DNA of 64,000 nucleotides from Clostridia bacterium (GTDB lineage: Bacteria > Bacillota > Clostridia > Christensenellales > Borkfalkiaceae), in contig JAFXHX010000004.1 of assembly GCA_017536205.1 (NCBI GenBank), positions 124,001 to 188,000 of the forward strand. The letters run 5' to 3'. The position numbers and the translations under genes were made by a program. Position 1 is the stretch's first letter. Each line of letters begins with the position of its first letter. The notes below the pieces were generated by a model, which searched no databases, had not been told where the DNA came from, and was given only the letters and a program-made list of their open reading frames with translations. This document shows positions 27,137 to 34,292 of this stretch, one piece after another.

Positions 27137-27830
27137 TGAATTGTTCTTCTCCGTATTTAGAAAAATAATAATATATTGCACGTTTTGCGATAGAGTAGAG
27201 TATGGCATACATTTCGTCAAAAGTCCAACGGTCTTTTCTGAAATAATAACTGCCTCTATTGAATATTCCGTTAGGACCAACGTTAGTTGTATGGTCAACG
27301 TTTAATTCGCCAAACATTGCTATCGTAATAACTCTATCTAATATAGAACTACCTTCATCAAAATCGCAACCGTCGCCAAAGCATACGAAGGGGAATATGT
27401 TTTCAGTTAGCATATAGGTTTTAAAACCAATAACGTTTTTACCAAGCCTTTCTATGGCGTTTCCACGAGATTGTGGTTTTAATCCTGCAATTGCTCTACT
27501 ATCGTTAGTGCCTTGATTTTTTACTTCAACAATTAAAAGAGGATAGCGATTTCCAGATTTATCAACAATATAGGTAATTCCACCGTCTGGGGACATAAAA
27601 GAACTAGGTCTAACGTCAGCAAAAGAAACTTCGGGGAAAGCGTTTTTTAATATAGAAATTACGTCTCCTAATAAAACTTTCTTTTCCCATTGAAGATTTA
27701 CATTAAAGTCGCTTTTTAATTGTTCTTTTAATTTTGATATAACTCTAAAACATAATTTGTCTTCGGTGCGAGAAATTGAATTTATTATCGTGTCTAATCG
27801 TTGATTGCTTAATTGCGCTTTATTACTCAT
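27132..27830 (-). CDS. Type II restriction endonuclease, EcoRI-like
   Basis: A 232-aa nuclease related to EcoRI/RsrI. The PD-(D/E)XK site is complete: Asp82 in SPDGGI, then Glu102 and Lys104 in VEVKNQG, matching EcoRI Asp91, Glu111 and Lys113 in spacing and context. A second conserved block, GNAIERLGKN followed by FPFVCF, matches the EcoRI region around GNAIERSHKN. It is about 45 residues shorter than EcoRI. It follows the methyltransferase gene by 10 bases with an AAGGAG ribosome binding site at the methyltransferase stop, so modification is translated first. The cut site may be GAATTC or a relative; this is not shown by the sequence. Confidence 0.85.
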   Translation of the reverse strand: MSNKAQLSNQRLDTIINSISRTEDKLCFRVISKLKEQLKSDFNVNLQWEKKVLLGDVISILKNAFPEVSFADVRPSSFMSPDGGITYIVDKSGNRYPLLIVEVKNQGTNDSRAIAGLKPQSRGNAIERLGKNVIGFKTYMLTENIFPFVCFGDGCDFDEGSSILDRVITIAMFGELNVDHTTNVGPNGIFNRGSYYFRKDRWTFDEMYAILYSIAKRAIYYYFSKYGEEQFK

Positions 27831-27840
27831 TAGTTTCTCC

Positions 27841-28974
27841 TTAATACTTTTTCACGAGATATAAAAACTCTTTAACGTAAATATCTCTATTATTTAGGTT
27901 GCGTGAGCCCCTAAACGTGTTATATTCTTTATCAAAAACCCTAACTTCGCCAACTTTTTCTAACATTTCAAGCATTTCATCTTTCGTGATAAACCCGTCG
28001 GAATTAAAAGATATAATTAAATATTTTGCTTTAAGATTACTACATAAATCGTTAAGTTGGTTTTTTGCATAGACCTTTTTATTGTATAACGATTTATTCC
28101 AGTCTAACGGAATTCCTGAAACTTGGCTAATATTTTTAGGCTCAACGTAATTCGTTATCAGGTTAAGCATAAAGTAATTCGAGCCGTAAGGGTGTTGATT
28201 GTAAGGTGGGTCTATGTATGCAACGTCAAGTTCTGGTAGTTTTTTAGCAAGTTGGTTTGCGTCCATTTTAAATATTTTTACGTCTGTACTAAAATTACTT
28301 AAAACGGGTTTTTGAAGTTCTATATCTTTTAATATTCGCGATAATGCGTTTTTACCATTTCCACCGTATTGACCTATTCCCGTGCTTGAGTTTTTGTAAA
28401 AACCTTTAAAAACCCCACTAGTATTGTTGTGTACCGATGCTTCGTAAAGTAACGGTGCAAGCAATAAACTTTTATAGGGTTCTGGAACAAGTTCAATATA
28501 ACGTCTTGCAGTATCAATATACATTGCGTTGCGCGTTGTGTAAAATACGCGCTCACCAGGTTTTATATGGCAATCATCCTTTGGAGCGTATAACTTTGTT
28601 ATAAAACCATCGCTTAAAGGTTTGCAAGTCAGGTCGTTAATAATAGAATTATAGTATTCGCTAAATAATTTATAATTAATGTCTTGCTTGTTGCGCAAAT
28701 AACAATTGTTTATAACTTCGCAGTAATCTTCAAGGTCGTTTGTATAGAGTACACTAGAATGTTGTTTTAAATAACGTGAAACTATTCCAGAGCCTGAAAA
28801 CATATCTGCAACGCTTAATTGTTCTTTTTTTAATTCTGCTTTAATAATCTCAATAGTCGTTCCTATAAAAGATAAAAGCGAACGTTTATTTCCCAAATAA
28901 GTGATAATTTGTTCTGTAAGGAATGCACTCGAATCGGTATTGTTGTATATGTAGTTAGAGTCTAATAACTTCAA
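27841..28974 (-). CDS. N6-adenine DNA methyltransferase (D12/alpha class)
   Basis: Modification enzyme of the adjacent EcoRI-like nuclease (377 aa). Motif X is YLGNKRSLL (residues 26-34), motif I is VADMFSGSGIV (55-65), and the catalytic motif IV DPPY is at 255-258; the long gap between I and IV holds the target recognition domain, the alpha-class order seen in Dam and D12 enzymes. This is a different class from M.EcoRI. The start is TTG 28974, eight bases after AAGGAG, with a consensus promoter upstream. It leads the operon. Confidence 0.88.
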   Translation of the reverse strand: MKLLDSNYIYNNTDSSAFLTEQIITYLGNKRSLLSFIGTTIEIIKAELKKEQLSVADMFSGSGIVSRYLKQHSSVLYTNDLEDYCEVINNCYLRNKQDINYKLFSEYYNSIINDLTCKPLSDGFITKLYAPKDDCHIKPGERVFYTTRNAMYIDTARRYIELVPEPYKSLLLAPLLYEASVHNNTSGVFKGFYKNSSTGIGQYGGNGKNALSRILKDIELQKPVLSNFSTDVKIFKMDANQLAKKLPELDVAYIDPPYNQHPYGSNYFMLNLITNYVEPKNISQVSGIPLDWNKSLYNKKVYAKNQLNDLCSNLKAKYLIISFNSDGFITKDEMLEMLEKVGEVRVFDKEYNTFRGSRNLNNRDIYVKEFLYLVKKY

Positions 28975-29002
28975 AGTTTTGTCTCCTTACAGCGTTTTAA
29001 TA

Positions 29003-29031
29003 ATTATAACATAAAAAACGACTATTATCAA
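29003..29031 (-). promoter_or_regulatory. Promoter of the restriction-modification operon
   Basis: On the minus strand TTGATA (29026-29031), 17-bp spacer, TATAAT (29003-29008). No controller-protein gene or C-box is seen. Confidence 0.75.
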
Positions 29032-29102
29032 TAAAAGAAAAACAAAATGTTTTTAAAAATGCAATTATGATTTACCCGTTCGAATCCCTAAACGTCTTTA
29101 CA

Positions 29103-29141
29103 AACAAAAAAAATGCAGTAGTTTTTGCTACTGCACTTTTT
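29103..29141 (-). terminator. Terminator of tRNA-Ser
   Basis: TGCAGTAG / CTACTGCA stem with a T-rich end on the minus strand, immediately after the encoded CCA. Confidence 0.85.
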
Positions 29142-29233
29142 TGGCGGAAAAGGCGGGATTCGAACCCGCGCTACGTGATTAACGTACTACTCCCTTAGCA
29201 GGGGAGCCCCTTGAGCCTCTTGGGTACTTTTCC
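29142..29233 (-). tRNA. tRNA-Ser (anticodon GCU)
   Basis: Read on the minus strand: acceptor stem GGAAAAG / CTTTTCC, anticodon arm CTCCC-TGCTAAG-GGAG with anticodon GCT, a long class II variable arm (TAGTACGT...ACGTA) and T arm GCGGG-TTCGAAT-CCCGC. CCA is encoded. The 3' end faces the restriction-modification genes. Its 5' end and upstream region are partly duplicated at 29398-29506. Confidence 0.93.
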
Positions 29234-29317
29234 ATCTCAAGTTAAATTATTAAGTTTTAATGTTAAATCTAAAATTGCAATTTGGCTTCACTGCTAAGGG
29301 CACCGAAGCAGGGGCGC
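29209..29317. repeat. Direct repeat, copy 1 (tRNA-Ser 5' end plus upstream DNA)
   Basis: A 109-bp segment holding the first 25 bases of tRNA-Ser, its upstream AT-rich region and the palindrome AAATTGCAATTT. It recurs at 29398-29506 with one visible substitution (TGTTAAAT versus TATTAAAT). Confidence 0.9.
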
Positions 29318-29328
29318 GACTCGTTAAG

Positions 29329-29351
29329 CAAACAGTTCAGTGAACTGTTTG
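29329..29351. repeat. Perfect inverted repeat
   Basis: CAAACAGTTCA-G-TGAACTGTTTG, two 11-bp arms with a single central base. A second small inverted repeat (CAAAC-TAT-GTTTG) lies near 29369. Both are in the 80 bp between the two copies of the direct repeat. Confidence 0.85.
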
Positions 29352-29397
29352 TAGACAAAGCGGCGAACAAACTATGTTTGGAGCAGGCACGCAGTGA

Positions 29398-29506
29398 CCT
29401 TGAGCCTCTTGGGTACTTTTCCATCTCAAGTTAAATTATTAAGTTTTAATATTAAATCTAAAATTGCAATTTGGCTTCACTGCTAAGGGCACCGAAGCAG
29501 GGGCGC
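29398..29506. repeat. Direct repeat, copy 2 (truncated tRNA-Ser remnant)
   Basis: Second copy of the 109-bp segment. It contains only the 5' 26 bases of tRNA-Ser, so it is a pseudo-tRNA fragment, probably left by tandem duplication followed by deletion. The 29507-29640 stretch that follows is AT-rich and shows no gene. Confidence 0.85.
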
Positions 29507-29653
29507 AACCTAATAAACAAACAATTTAGCCTAAACATAATAACACAATACAAAAATAAAGTCAAAACATTTTTATACTTTTTTTAAAAAATGGAAATAG
29601 GGCGCAAAAAATCTAATTTTTGGCACTTTTCGGCAAAATTATTACTTTTCAAT

Positions 29654-29681
29654 TGACAAGCATTACAAAATATAATATTAT
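29654..29681 (+). promoter_or_regulatory. Promoter of the NhaC-type antiporter gene
   Basis: TTGACA (29654-29659) with TATTAT (29676-29681) after a 16-bp spacer; TATAAT at 29671 is close but too near the -35 box. Confidence 0.55.
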
Positions 29682-29725
29682 TTTTATTATTAAATAACGC
29701 GAAATTGTATTCGCGTGGAGGTTTT

Positions 29726-31450
29726 ATGTTTAACGCAAAAAAGTTTTTTAACAAAAAAACTATTACGTTGCTTGTTGCTGGTGCAGTAATTATAACATTG
29801 CTTATAATTGCCGTTGCAACCGGCGCAGTGCACAACTTGCTTGACTGTCCCGACTGTGTTGGTGGCGTATGTGACGCTTGTGGTGGCACTATGGTTGACT
29901 GTGACTGTACAGACGGTTTATGTGGAACTTGTGGTGGCTCTGGCGTAGTTGAAGGCTCGCTTTGGGCGCTTTTACCACCCATTATTGCAATCGGTTTAGC
30001 GCTTATCACTAAAGAAGTGTTCAGTTCGCTTTTCATCGGTATTTTATCAGGCGCAATTCTTGCTTCTGACTTCAATTTTTTAAAGACTATCGACAATACC
30101 GTAAACACCGGTTTAATTAGCGCAGTTTCTGGCACCGCAGGTATTTTCATTTTCTTAATTGAACTTGGAATTATAGTTTCAATAGTAAACAAAGCAGGTG
30201 GCTCAAGGGCGTTTGGCGAATGGGCAAAGAAAAACGTTAAGTCAAAAGTTGGCGCACAACTTTGCACTTTCGTGCTTGGCGTTTTAATCTTTATAGACGA
30301 CTATTTCAACTGCTTAACCGTAGGTTCGGTAATGCGTCCTATTACCGATAAGCACAAAATATCACGTTCTAAACTTGCTTATTTAATCGACGCAACCGCC
30401 GCTCCCATTTGTATGATAGCACCCATTTCTTCTTGGGCTGCCGCCGTTGCAGAATACGCAGCTGAGGGCGAAGGTTTAAAACTCTTCGTTATGGCAATTC
30501 CGTTTAACTTCTACTCGCTTTTAACGTTTGTGTTTATAATAGCGTTAGTACTTATGAAGTTTGACTTCGGGCTTATGAAAAAACACGAAGAAAACGCAGA
30601 AAACGGTGACCTTTTCTCTGGCGCACAAGTTTCGCAAGAAACGGTTGAAGCAAATGAAAAAGGTAGAGTTATCGACCTTATTATTCCAATTGTAATGTTA
30701 ATAGTTTGTTCGGTATTTGCGCTCGTTTACGTTGGTGGCATATTCGACGGATTAACCTTCGTAGAAGCGTTTGCCGCAACCGACGCTACCGTTGGTCTTC
30801 CTTGGGGTGGTCTAATAGCGCTCGTTCTAATTATAATTTATATGGCAATTAGAAAAGTGGTTAGCGTTAGCGATTCTATGAAGAGTATTCCACAAGGCTT
30901 TATAGCAATGGTACCTGCAATTTTAATTTTAACGTTTGCTACCGCTCTTAAAGAAATGACCGCTATTTTAGGTGCTAAATACTTCATAGGCGACCTTATG
31001 GCTAACGGCGCAGGCTTCCTAGGTTACTTCTTACCTGCAATTATCTTTATAGTTGCTTGTATTCTTGCCTTTGCAACGGGTACTTCTTGGGGTACGTTTG
31101 GTATTTTAATTCCTATAGTAACGGCAATGTTCCCAGAAGGTGGCACTATTATGATTATTAGTATGTCGGCTTGCTTAGCAGGCGCAGTTTGTGGTGACCA
31201 CTGCTCACCCATTTCAGACACTACTATTATGTCGTCTGCAGGTGCAGAATGCGAACACTTAAATCACGTTACCACCCAAATACCTTACGCAGTAAGCGTT
31301 GCGGCAATTTCGTTCGTAATGTATATAGTTGCAGGCCTCGTTCAAGCGTTCTTACCGTTTGGTTGGGCTGCTACCGTATGCTTAGTTTTAGGTGCTTGCT
31401 TAACGGTTGCTTTCTTGTTCGTAATGAAAAAAATTACTTGCAAAAAGTAA
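29726..31450 (+). CDS. NhaC-family Na+/H+ antiporter with a cysteine-rich N-terminal insert
   Basis: Multi-helix ion antiporter (574 aa from the ATG with GGAGG upstream; an ATG at 29705 lacks a ribosome binding site). The transport domain is recognisable from LLPPIIAIGLALITKEVF onward, including FIDDYFNCLTVGSVMRP and the late SWGTFGILIPI, CGDHCSPISDTTIMSSA segments typical of NhaC/amino-acid antiporters. Unusually, between the first helix (about residues 10-30) and the transport domain are eight cysteines in CPDC, CDACGG, CDC and CGTCGGSG, resembling DnaJ zinc-finger repeats (CxxCxGxG). Function of this insert is unknown; metal binding is likely. Confidence 0.85.
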   Translation: MFNAKKFFNKKTITLLVAGAVIITLLIIAVATGAVHNLLDCPDCVGGVCDACGGTMVDCDCTDGLCGTCGGSGVVEGSLWALLPPIIAIGLALITKEVFSSLFIGILSGAILASDFNFLKTIDNTVNTGLISAVSGTAGIFIFLIELGIIVSIVNKAGGSRAFGEWAKKNVKSKVGAQLCTFVLGVLIFIDDYFNCLTVGSVMRPITDKHKISRSKLAYLIDATAAPICMIAPISSWAAAVAEYAAEGEGLKLFVMAIPFNFYSLLTFVFIIALVLMKFDFGLMKKHEENAENGDLFSGAQVSQETVEANEKGRVIDLIIPIVMLIVCSVFALVYVGGIFDGLTFVEAFAATDATVGLPWGGLIALVLIIIYMAIRKVVSVSDSMKSIPQGFIAMVPAILILTFATALKEMTAILGAKYFIGDLMANGAGFLGYFLPAIIFIVACILAFATGTSWGTFGILIPIVTAMFPEGGTIMIISMSACLAGAVCGDHCSPISDTTIMSSAGAECEHLNHVTTQIPYAVSVAAISFVMYIVAGLVQAFLPFGWAATVCLVLGACLTVAFLFVMKKITCKK

Positions 31451-31468
31451 AAAACAAATAAACACAAT

Positions 31469-31499
31469 AAACGCTCGCTTTAAAAAGTGGGCGTTTTTT
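31469..31499 (+). terminator. Terminator after the antiporter gene
   Basis: AACGCTCGCTTT / AAAGTGGGCGTT imperfect stem followed by a T-run. Confidence 0.75.
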
Positions 31500-31543
31500 A
31501 TTGCTTAAAGGCATTGTTTTTATAAAAAACACCTCTAAAACCG

Positions 31544-31575
31544 TTTACAAAGTAAAAAAAATATGGTAATATAAT
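31544..31575 (+). promoter_or_regulatory. Promoter region of rpsB
   Basis: TTTACA (31544-31549) and TATAAT (31570-31575). The 20-bp spacing is long, so the true -35 may differ. The -10 box lies 16 bases before the structured leader. Confidence 0.5.
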
Positions 31576-31590
31576 CTAGCATAAATCACA

Positions 31591-31670
31591 CCGATAAATT
31601 GCTCGGCTTCGTTGTTCCGCAAAAAAAATCTCAAATCCGCGGAATATAATCGAGAAAAAACTTTTATCGG
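31591..31670 (+). promoter_or_regulatory. Structured 5' leader of rpsB
   Basis: Three nested helices are visible: CCGATAAA (31591-31598) with TTTATCGG (31663-31670), CTCG (31602-31605) with CGAG (31651-31654), and TTCCGC (31615-31620) with GCGGAA (31639-31644). Two purine-rich ribosome binding sites follow (GGGAGG and GGAGG). Autoregulation of rpsB by ribosomal protein S2 through its leader is known in E. coli; a similar role here is inferred. Confidence 0.6.
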
Positions 31671-31694
31671 GAGGAATAAACGGAGGAAATATTT

Positions 31695-32465
31695 ATGGCA
31701 GTATGTTCAATGAAACAATTGCTCGAAGCAGGCGTACACTTCGGTCACCTTACGAGCAGATGGAACCCCAAGATGAAAAAGTACATCTACGGCGCACGCA
31801 ACAATATTCACATTGTTGACCTTCAACTCACCGTTGAAGAAATCGAAAAGGCTTACAAGTTCGTTGTAGAAGTTGCAAAATCAGGCAAATCGATACTTTT
31901 CGTTGGTACTAAAAAGCAAGCGCAAGAAGCAATTGCGCAAGAAGCAGAAAGATGCGGTCAATTCTACATCAACTCACGTTGGTTAGGTGGCACGCTCACC
32001 AACTTCAAAACCATTCGTTCAAGAGTTGATATGCTCAACAAACTTGACAATATGGAAAAAGCAGGCGAGTTCGACCTTCTTCCTAAAAAAGAAGTTATCG
32101 GCTTAAAAGCACAACGCGAAAAACTTCAAACCGTTCTCGGTGGTATTAGAGATATGCACGCTCTTCCCGGCGCACTCTTTGTCGTTGACCCCCACACTGA
32201 AGACATTGCTGTTAAAGAAGCAAAGAAACTTGGTATTCCCGTTGTTGCTATTACCGACACTAACTGTGACCCTGACAATATCGATTACGTTATCCCCGGT
32301 AACGACGACGCTATTAGAGCAGTTAAACTTATTGCATCTATCATAGCAGACGCTGTTATCGAAGCAAACCAAGGTGCAGACGCCGTTAAACACAACGTTG
32401 AAGAAGACGAAGAAGTTTCAATGGAACAAGCACAAGAAGTTCAGATTGAAGATAAGACCGAATAA
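31695..32465 (+). CDS. rpsB: 30S ribosomal protein S2
   Basis: Primary small-subunit protein (256 aa). Signature segments are [19 protein letters not shown] at the N-terminus, [21 protein letters not shown] and the C-terminal [14 protein letters not shown]. The acidic tail ([13 protein letters not shown]) is longer than in Bacillus. GGAGG lies before the ATG and a structured leader precedes it. It is followed by tsf after 19 bases, the universal order. Confidence 0.98.
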   Translation: MAVCSMKQLLEAGVHFGHLTSRWNPKMKKYIYGARNNIHIVDLQLTVEEIEKAYKFVVEVAKSGKSILFVGTKKQAQEAIAQEAERCGQFYINSRWLGGTLTNFKTIRSRVDMLNKLDNMEKAGEFDLLPKKEVIGLKAQREKLQTVLGGIRDMHALPGALFVVDPHTEDIAVKEAKKLGIPVVAITDTNCDPDNIDYVIPGNDDAIRAVKLIASIIADAVIEANQGADAVKHNVEEDEEVSMEQAQEVQIEDKTE

Positions 32466-32484
32466 TTTATAAGGAGAAACAATT

Positions 32485-33147
32485 ATGGCATCGTTTACCA
32501 TGGAAGATATTAAAGTTCTTCGTGAAAGAACCGGCGCAGGCATGATGGACTGCAAAAACGCTCTTCAAGAAAATAACGGCGATATGGAACAAGCAGTTAC
32601 CTATTTAAGAGAAAAAGGTATTGCTAAAGCCGCTAAAAAAGCAGCGAGAATTGCCGCAGAAGGTCTTGTAGATAGTTATATTCACATGGGCGGTAGAGTT
32701 GGTGTTTTACTTGAAGTTAACTGTGAAACCGACTTCGTTGCTCGTGGCGACCAATTTAAAGAACTCGTTCACGATATAGCACTTCACATTGCTGCTGCTA
32801 ACCCTTCTTACGTTACTAAAGAAGAAGTTCCCGCAGAAGTTATCGAAAACGAAAAGGCTATTTTACGCCAACAAGCAATTGAAGAAGGCAAGCCCGCTAA
32901 CATCGTTGACAGAATGGTTGAAGGTAGAATTAAAACCTATTATGAAGACAACTGCTTACTTTGCCAAAAGTTTGTAAAAGACCCTTCTAAGACCATTGAA
33001 ACATTAGTTACCGAAGCAACTGCCGTTATCGGTGAAAAGATTTCGGTACGTCGTTTCGTTCGCTACGAAATGGGCGAAGGCTTACAAAAGAAGAGTGAAA
33101 ACTTAGCAGACGCTGTTTCGGCATCTGTTGCAGAAATGAAAAAATAA
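32485..33147 (+). CDS. tsf: Elongation factor Ts
   Basis: Nucleotide-exchange factor for EF-Tu. The UBA-like N-terminal domain ([17 protein letters not shown], then AVTYLREKG) and the core [11 protein letters not shown] are present. At 220 aa it is the short form with one core domain, lacking about 70 residues of the E. coli protein. An AAGGAG ribosome binding site precedes the ATG. A terminator follows, so rpsB-tsf can form its own transcript. Confidence 0.97.
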   Translation: MASFTMEDIKVLRERTGAGMMDCKNALQENNGDMEQAVTYLREKGIAKAAKKAARIAAEGLVDSYIHMGGRVGVLLEVNCETDFVARGDQFKELVHDIALHIAAANPSYVTKEEVPAEVIENEKAILRQQAIEEGKPANIVDRMVEGRIKTYYEDNCLLCQKFVKDPSKTIETLVTEATAVIGEKISVRRFVRYEMGEGLQKKSENLADAVSASVAEMKK

Positions 33148-33149
33148 TT

Positions 33150-33178
33150 AAAAAAGGAACTTTAGTTCCTTTTTTTTA
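33150..33178 (+). terminator. Terminator after tsf
   Basis: AAAAAAGGAAC-TTTA-GTTCCTTTTTT hairpin with T-run. Confidence 0.9.
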
Positions 33179-33201
33179 AAACAAAAAATAGGGGGTAGAT
33201 T

Positions 33202-33909
33202 ATGGCTGTTAAGTACAAAAGAGTTATTATTAAAATAAGTGGCGAAGCGCTTGCGGGCGAAAAGGGCATGGGTTTTGACCAAGCCGTTTTACAAGGCGTT
33301 GTTGAAGAGATTTGCAAAGTTCACGACCTTGGCGTTCAAATAGGTATCGTCGTTGGTGGCGGTAACTTCTGGCGTGGTAGACAAGGCACCGAAATGGAAC
33401 GCACCACTGCCGACCATATGGGTATGCTTGCAACCGTTATAAACGCGCTTGCTCTTCAAGATGCTATCGAACGTCGTGGCGTTCCTACCAGAGTTCAAAC
33501 TGCGCTTAACATTACCCGCGTTGCCGAGCCTTACATTTTAAGAAAGGCGCTTTCTCACCTTGATAAAGGTAGAATAGTTATATTTGCTTGTGGAACGGGT
33601 AACCCCTTCTTCTCTACCGACACGGCAGTTGCACTTCGTGCAGCCGAAATAGGCGCAGAAGTAATTCTTCTTGCAAAGAACGTCGACGGTATTTACGATA
33701 GCGACCCCAAACTTAACCCGAACGCTAAAAAGTATAAAGAAATAGGTTATTTAGATTTTATTTCGCAAGGCTTAAAGGCAATGGATACCGCAGCCGTTGC
33801 AATTTGTATGGAAAACAAAACCCCTATTCTCGCTTTCGGGCTTGACGAAGAAGATGCTCTTATTCGTGCCGTTAGTGGTGATGATAGTTTGGGAACATGG
33901 ATTAAATAA
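33202..33909 (+). CDS. pyrH: UMP kinase
   Basis: Phosphorylates UMP to UDP in pyrimidine nucleotide synthesis. Family signatures are [14 protein letters not shown] at the N-terminus, [28 protein letters not shown] and the phosphate-binding [17 protein letters not shown]. Length 235 aa is normal. A GGGGG ribosome binding site precedes the ATG. In most Firmicutes frr follows directly; here a non-coding repeat, a terminator and two surface-protein genes separate them. Confidence 0.97.
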   Translation: MAVKYKRVIIKISGEALAGEKGMGFDQAVLQGVVEEICKVHDLGVQIGIVVGGGNFWRGRQGTEMERTTADHMGMLATVINALALQDAIERRGVPTRVQTALNITRVAEPYILRKALSHLDKGRIVIFACGTGNPFFSTDTAVALRAAEIGAEVILLAKNVDGIYDSDPKLNPNAKKYKEIGYLDFISQGLKAMDTAAVAICMENKTPILAFGLDEEDALIRAVSGDDSLGTWIK

Positions 33910-33920
33910 TTTTTTTAAGT

Positions 33921-34040
33921 CCCTATAAGCGTCGTTATGCTTCGTTTCTGCTTCGGTCTTGCGACCTTGATGACCAAAAAGGTCAATCAATTCCGCAATC
34001 CCTTGCGAGCCTTGCCTAACTTGCTTCTAGCACCTTAAAA
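33921..34040 (+). repeat. Hairpin-rich dispersed element, copy A1
   Basis: Non-coding repeat with three small hairpins in series: GGTC-TTGC-GACC (33955-33966), TTGATGACC-AAAAA-GGTCAATCAA (33967-33990) and CGCAA-TCCC-TTGCG (33994-34007), ending CTTCTAGCACCTTAAAA. Related sequence occurs in copies A2, B and C. Confidence 0.75.
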
Positions 34041-34178
34041 GTTTTAAGACACAAAAAAGCACCCGCTTGGGTGCTTTTTATTTCGTTATTTGCGTCGTTG
34101 GGCGTTGTTTACTGCCACACCGTCAAGACTTAAATGACCAAAAAGGTCAATCAATTCCGCAATTCCTTGCGGGCCTTA
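34041..34178 (+). repeat. Hairpin-rich dispersed element, copy A2
   Basis: Starts GTTTTAAGAC next to the right end of A1, contains the terminator at 34053-34083, a diverged middle, then TGACCAAAAAGGTCA and CGCAA-TTCC-TTGCG; the loop of the last hairpin differs from A1 while the stem is kept. Confidence 0.7.
34053..34083 (+). terminator. Terminator inside repeat A2, downstream of pyrH
   Basis: AAAAAGCACCC / GGGTGCTTTTT hairpin. Confidence 0.85.
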
Positions 34179-34243
34179 TTTTTTATTATTTACAAAATAC
34201 GACAAAATAATATAAAAAAAGCCGTAATATTTAAGGTTTTATG

Positions 34244-34273
34244 TTGACAACGCATATAGCCAAACTGTATTAT
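34244..34273 (+). promoter_or_regulatory. Promoter of the inserted lipoprotein gene
   Basis: TTGACA (34244-34249) with TATTAT (34268-34273), 18-bp spacer; AAGGAG ribosome binding site before the ATG at 34293. Confidence 0.6.
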
Positions 34274-34292
34274 ATAATTAAGGAGAACACTT

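Noticed and set aside
27032..27298. An 88-aa minus-strand frame overlapping the end of the endonuclease gene
   Set aside because: It crosses the terminator and overlaps the nuclease in another frame; no ribosome binding site.
29584..30267. A 227-aa minus-strand frame, proline and serine rich, antisense to the NhaC-type gene
   Set aside because: It covers the promoter and N-terminus of a well-supported transporter gene and has no family features or ribosome binding site.
33772..33990. A 72-aa minus-strand frame across the pyrH end and repeat A1
   Set aside because: The other repeat copies do not keep this frame open, so it is not a repeat-encoded protein.
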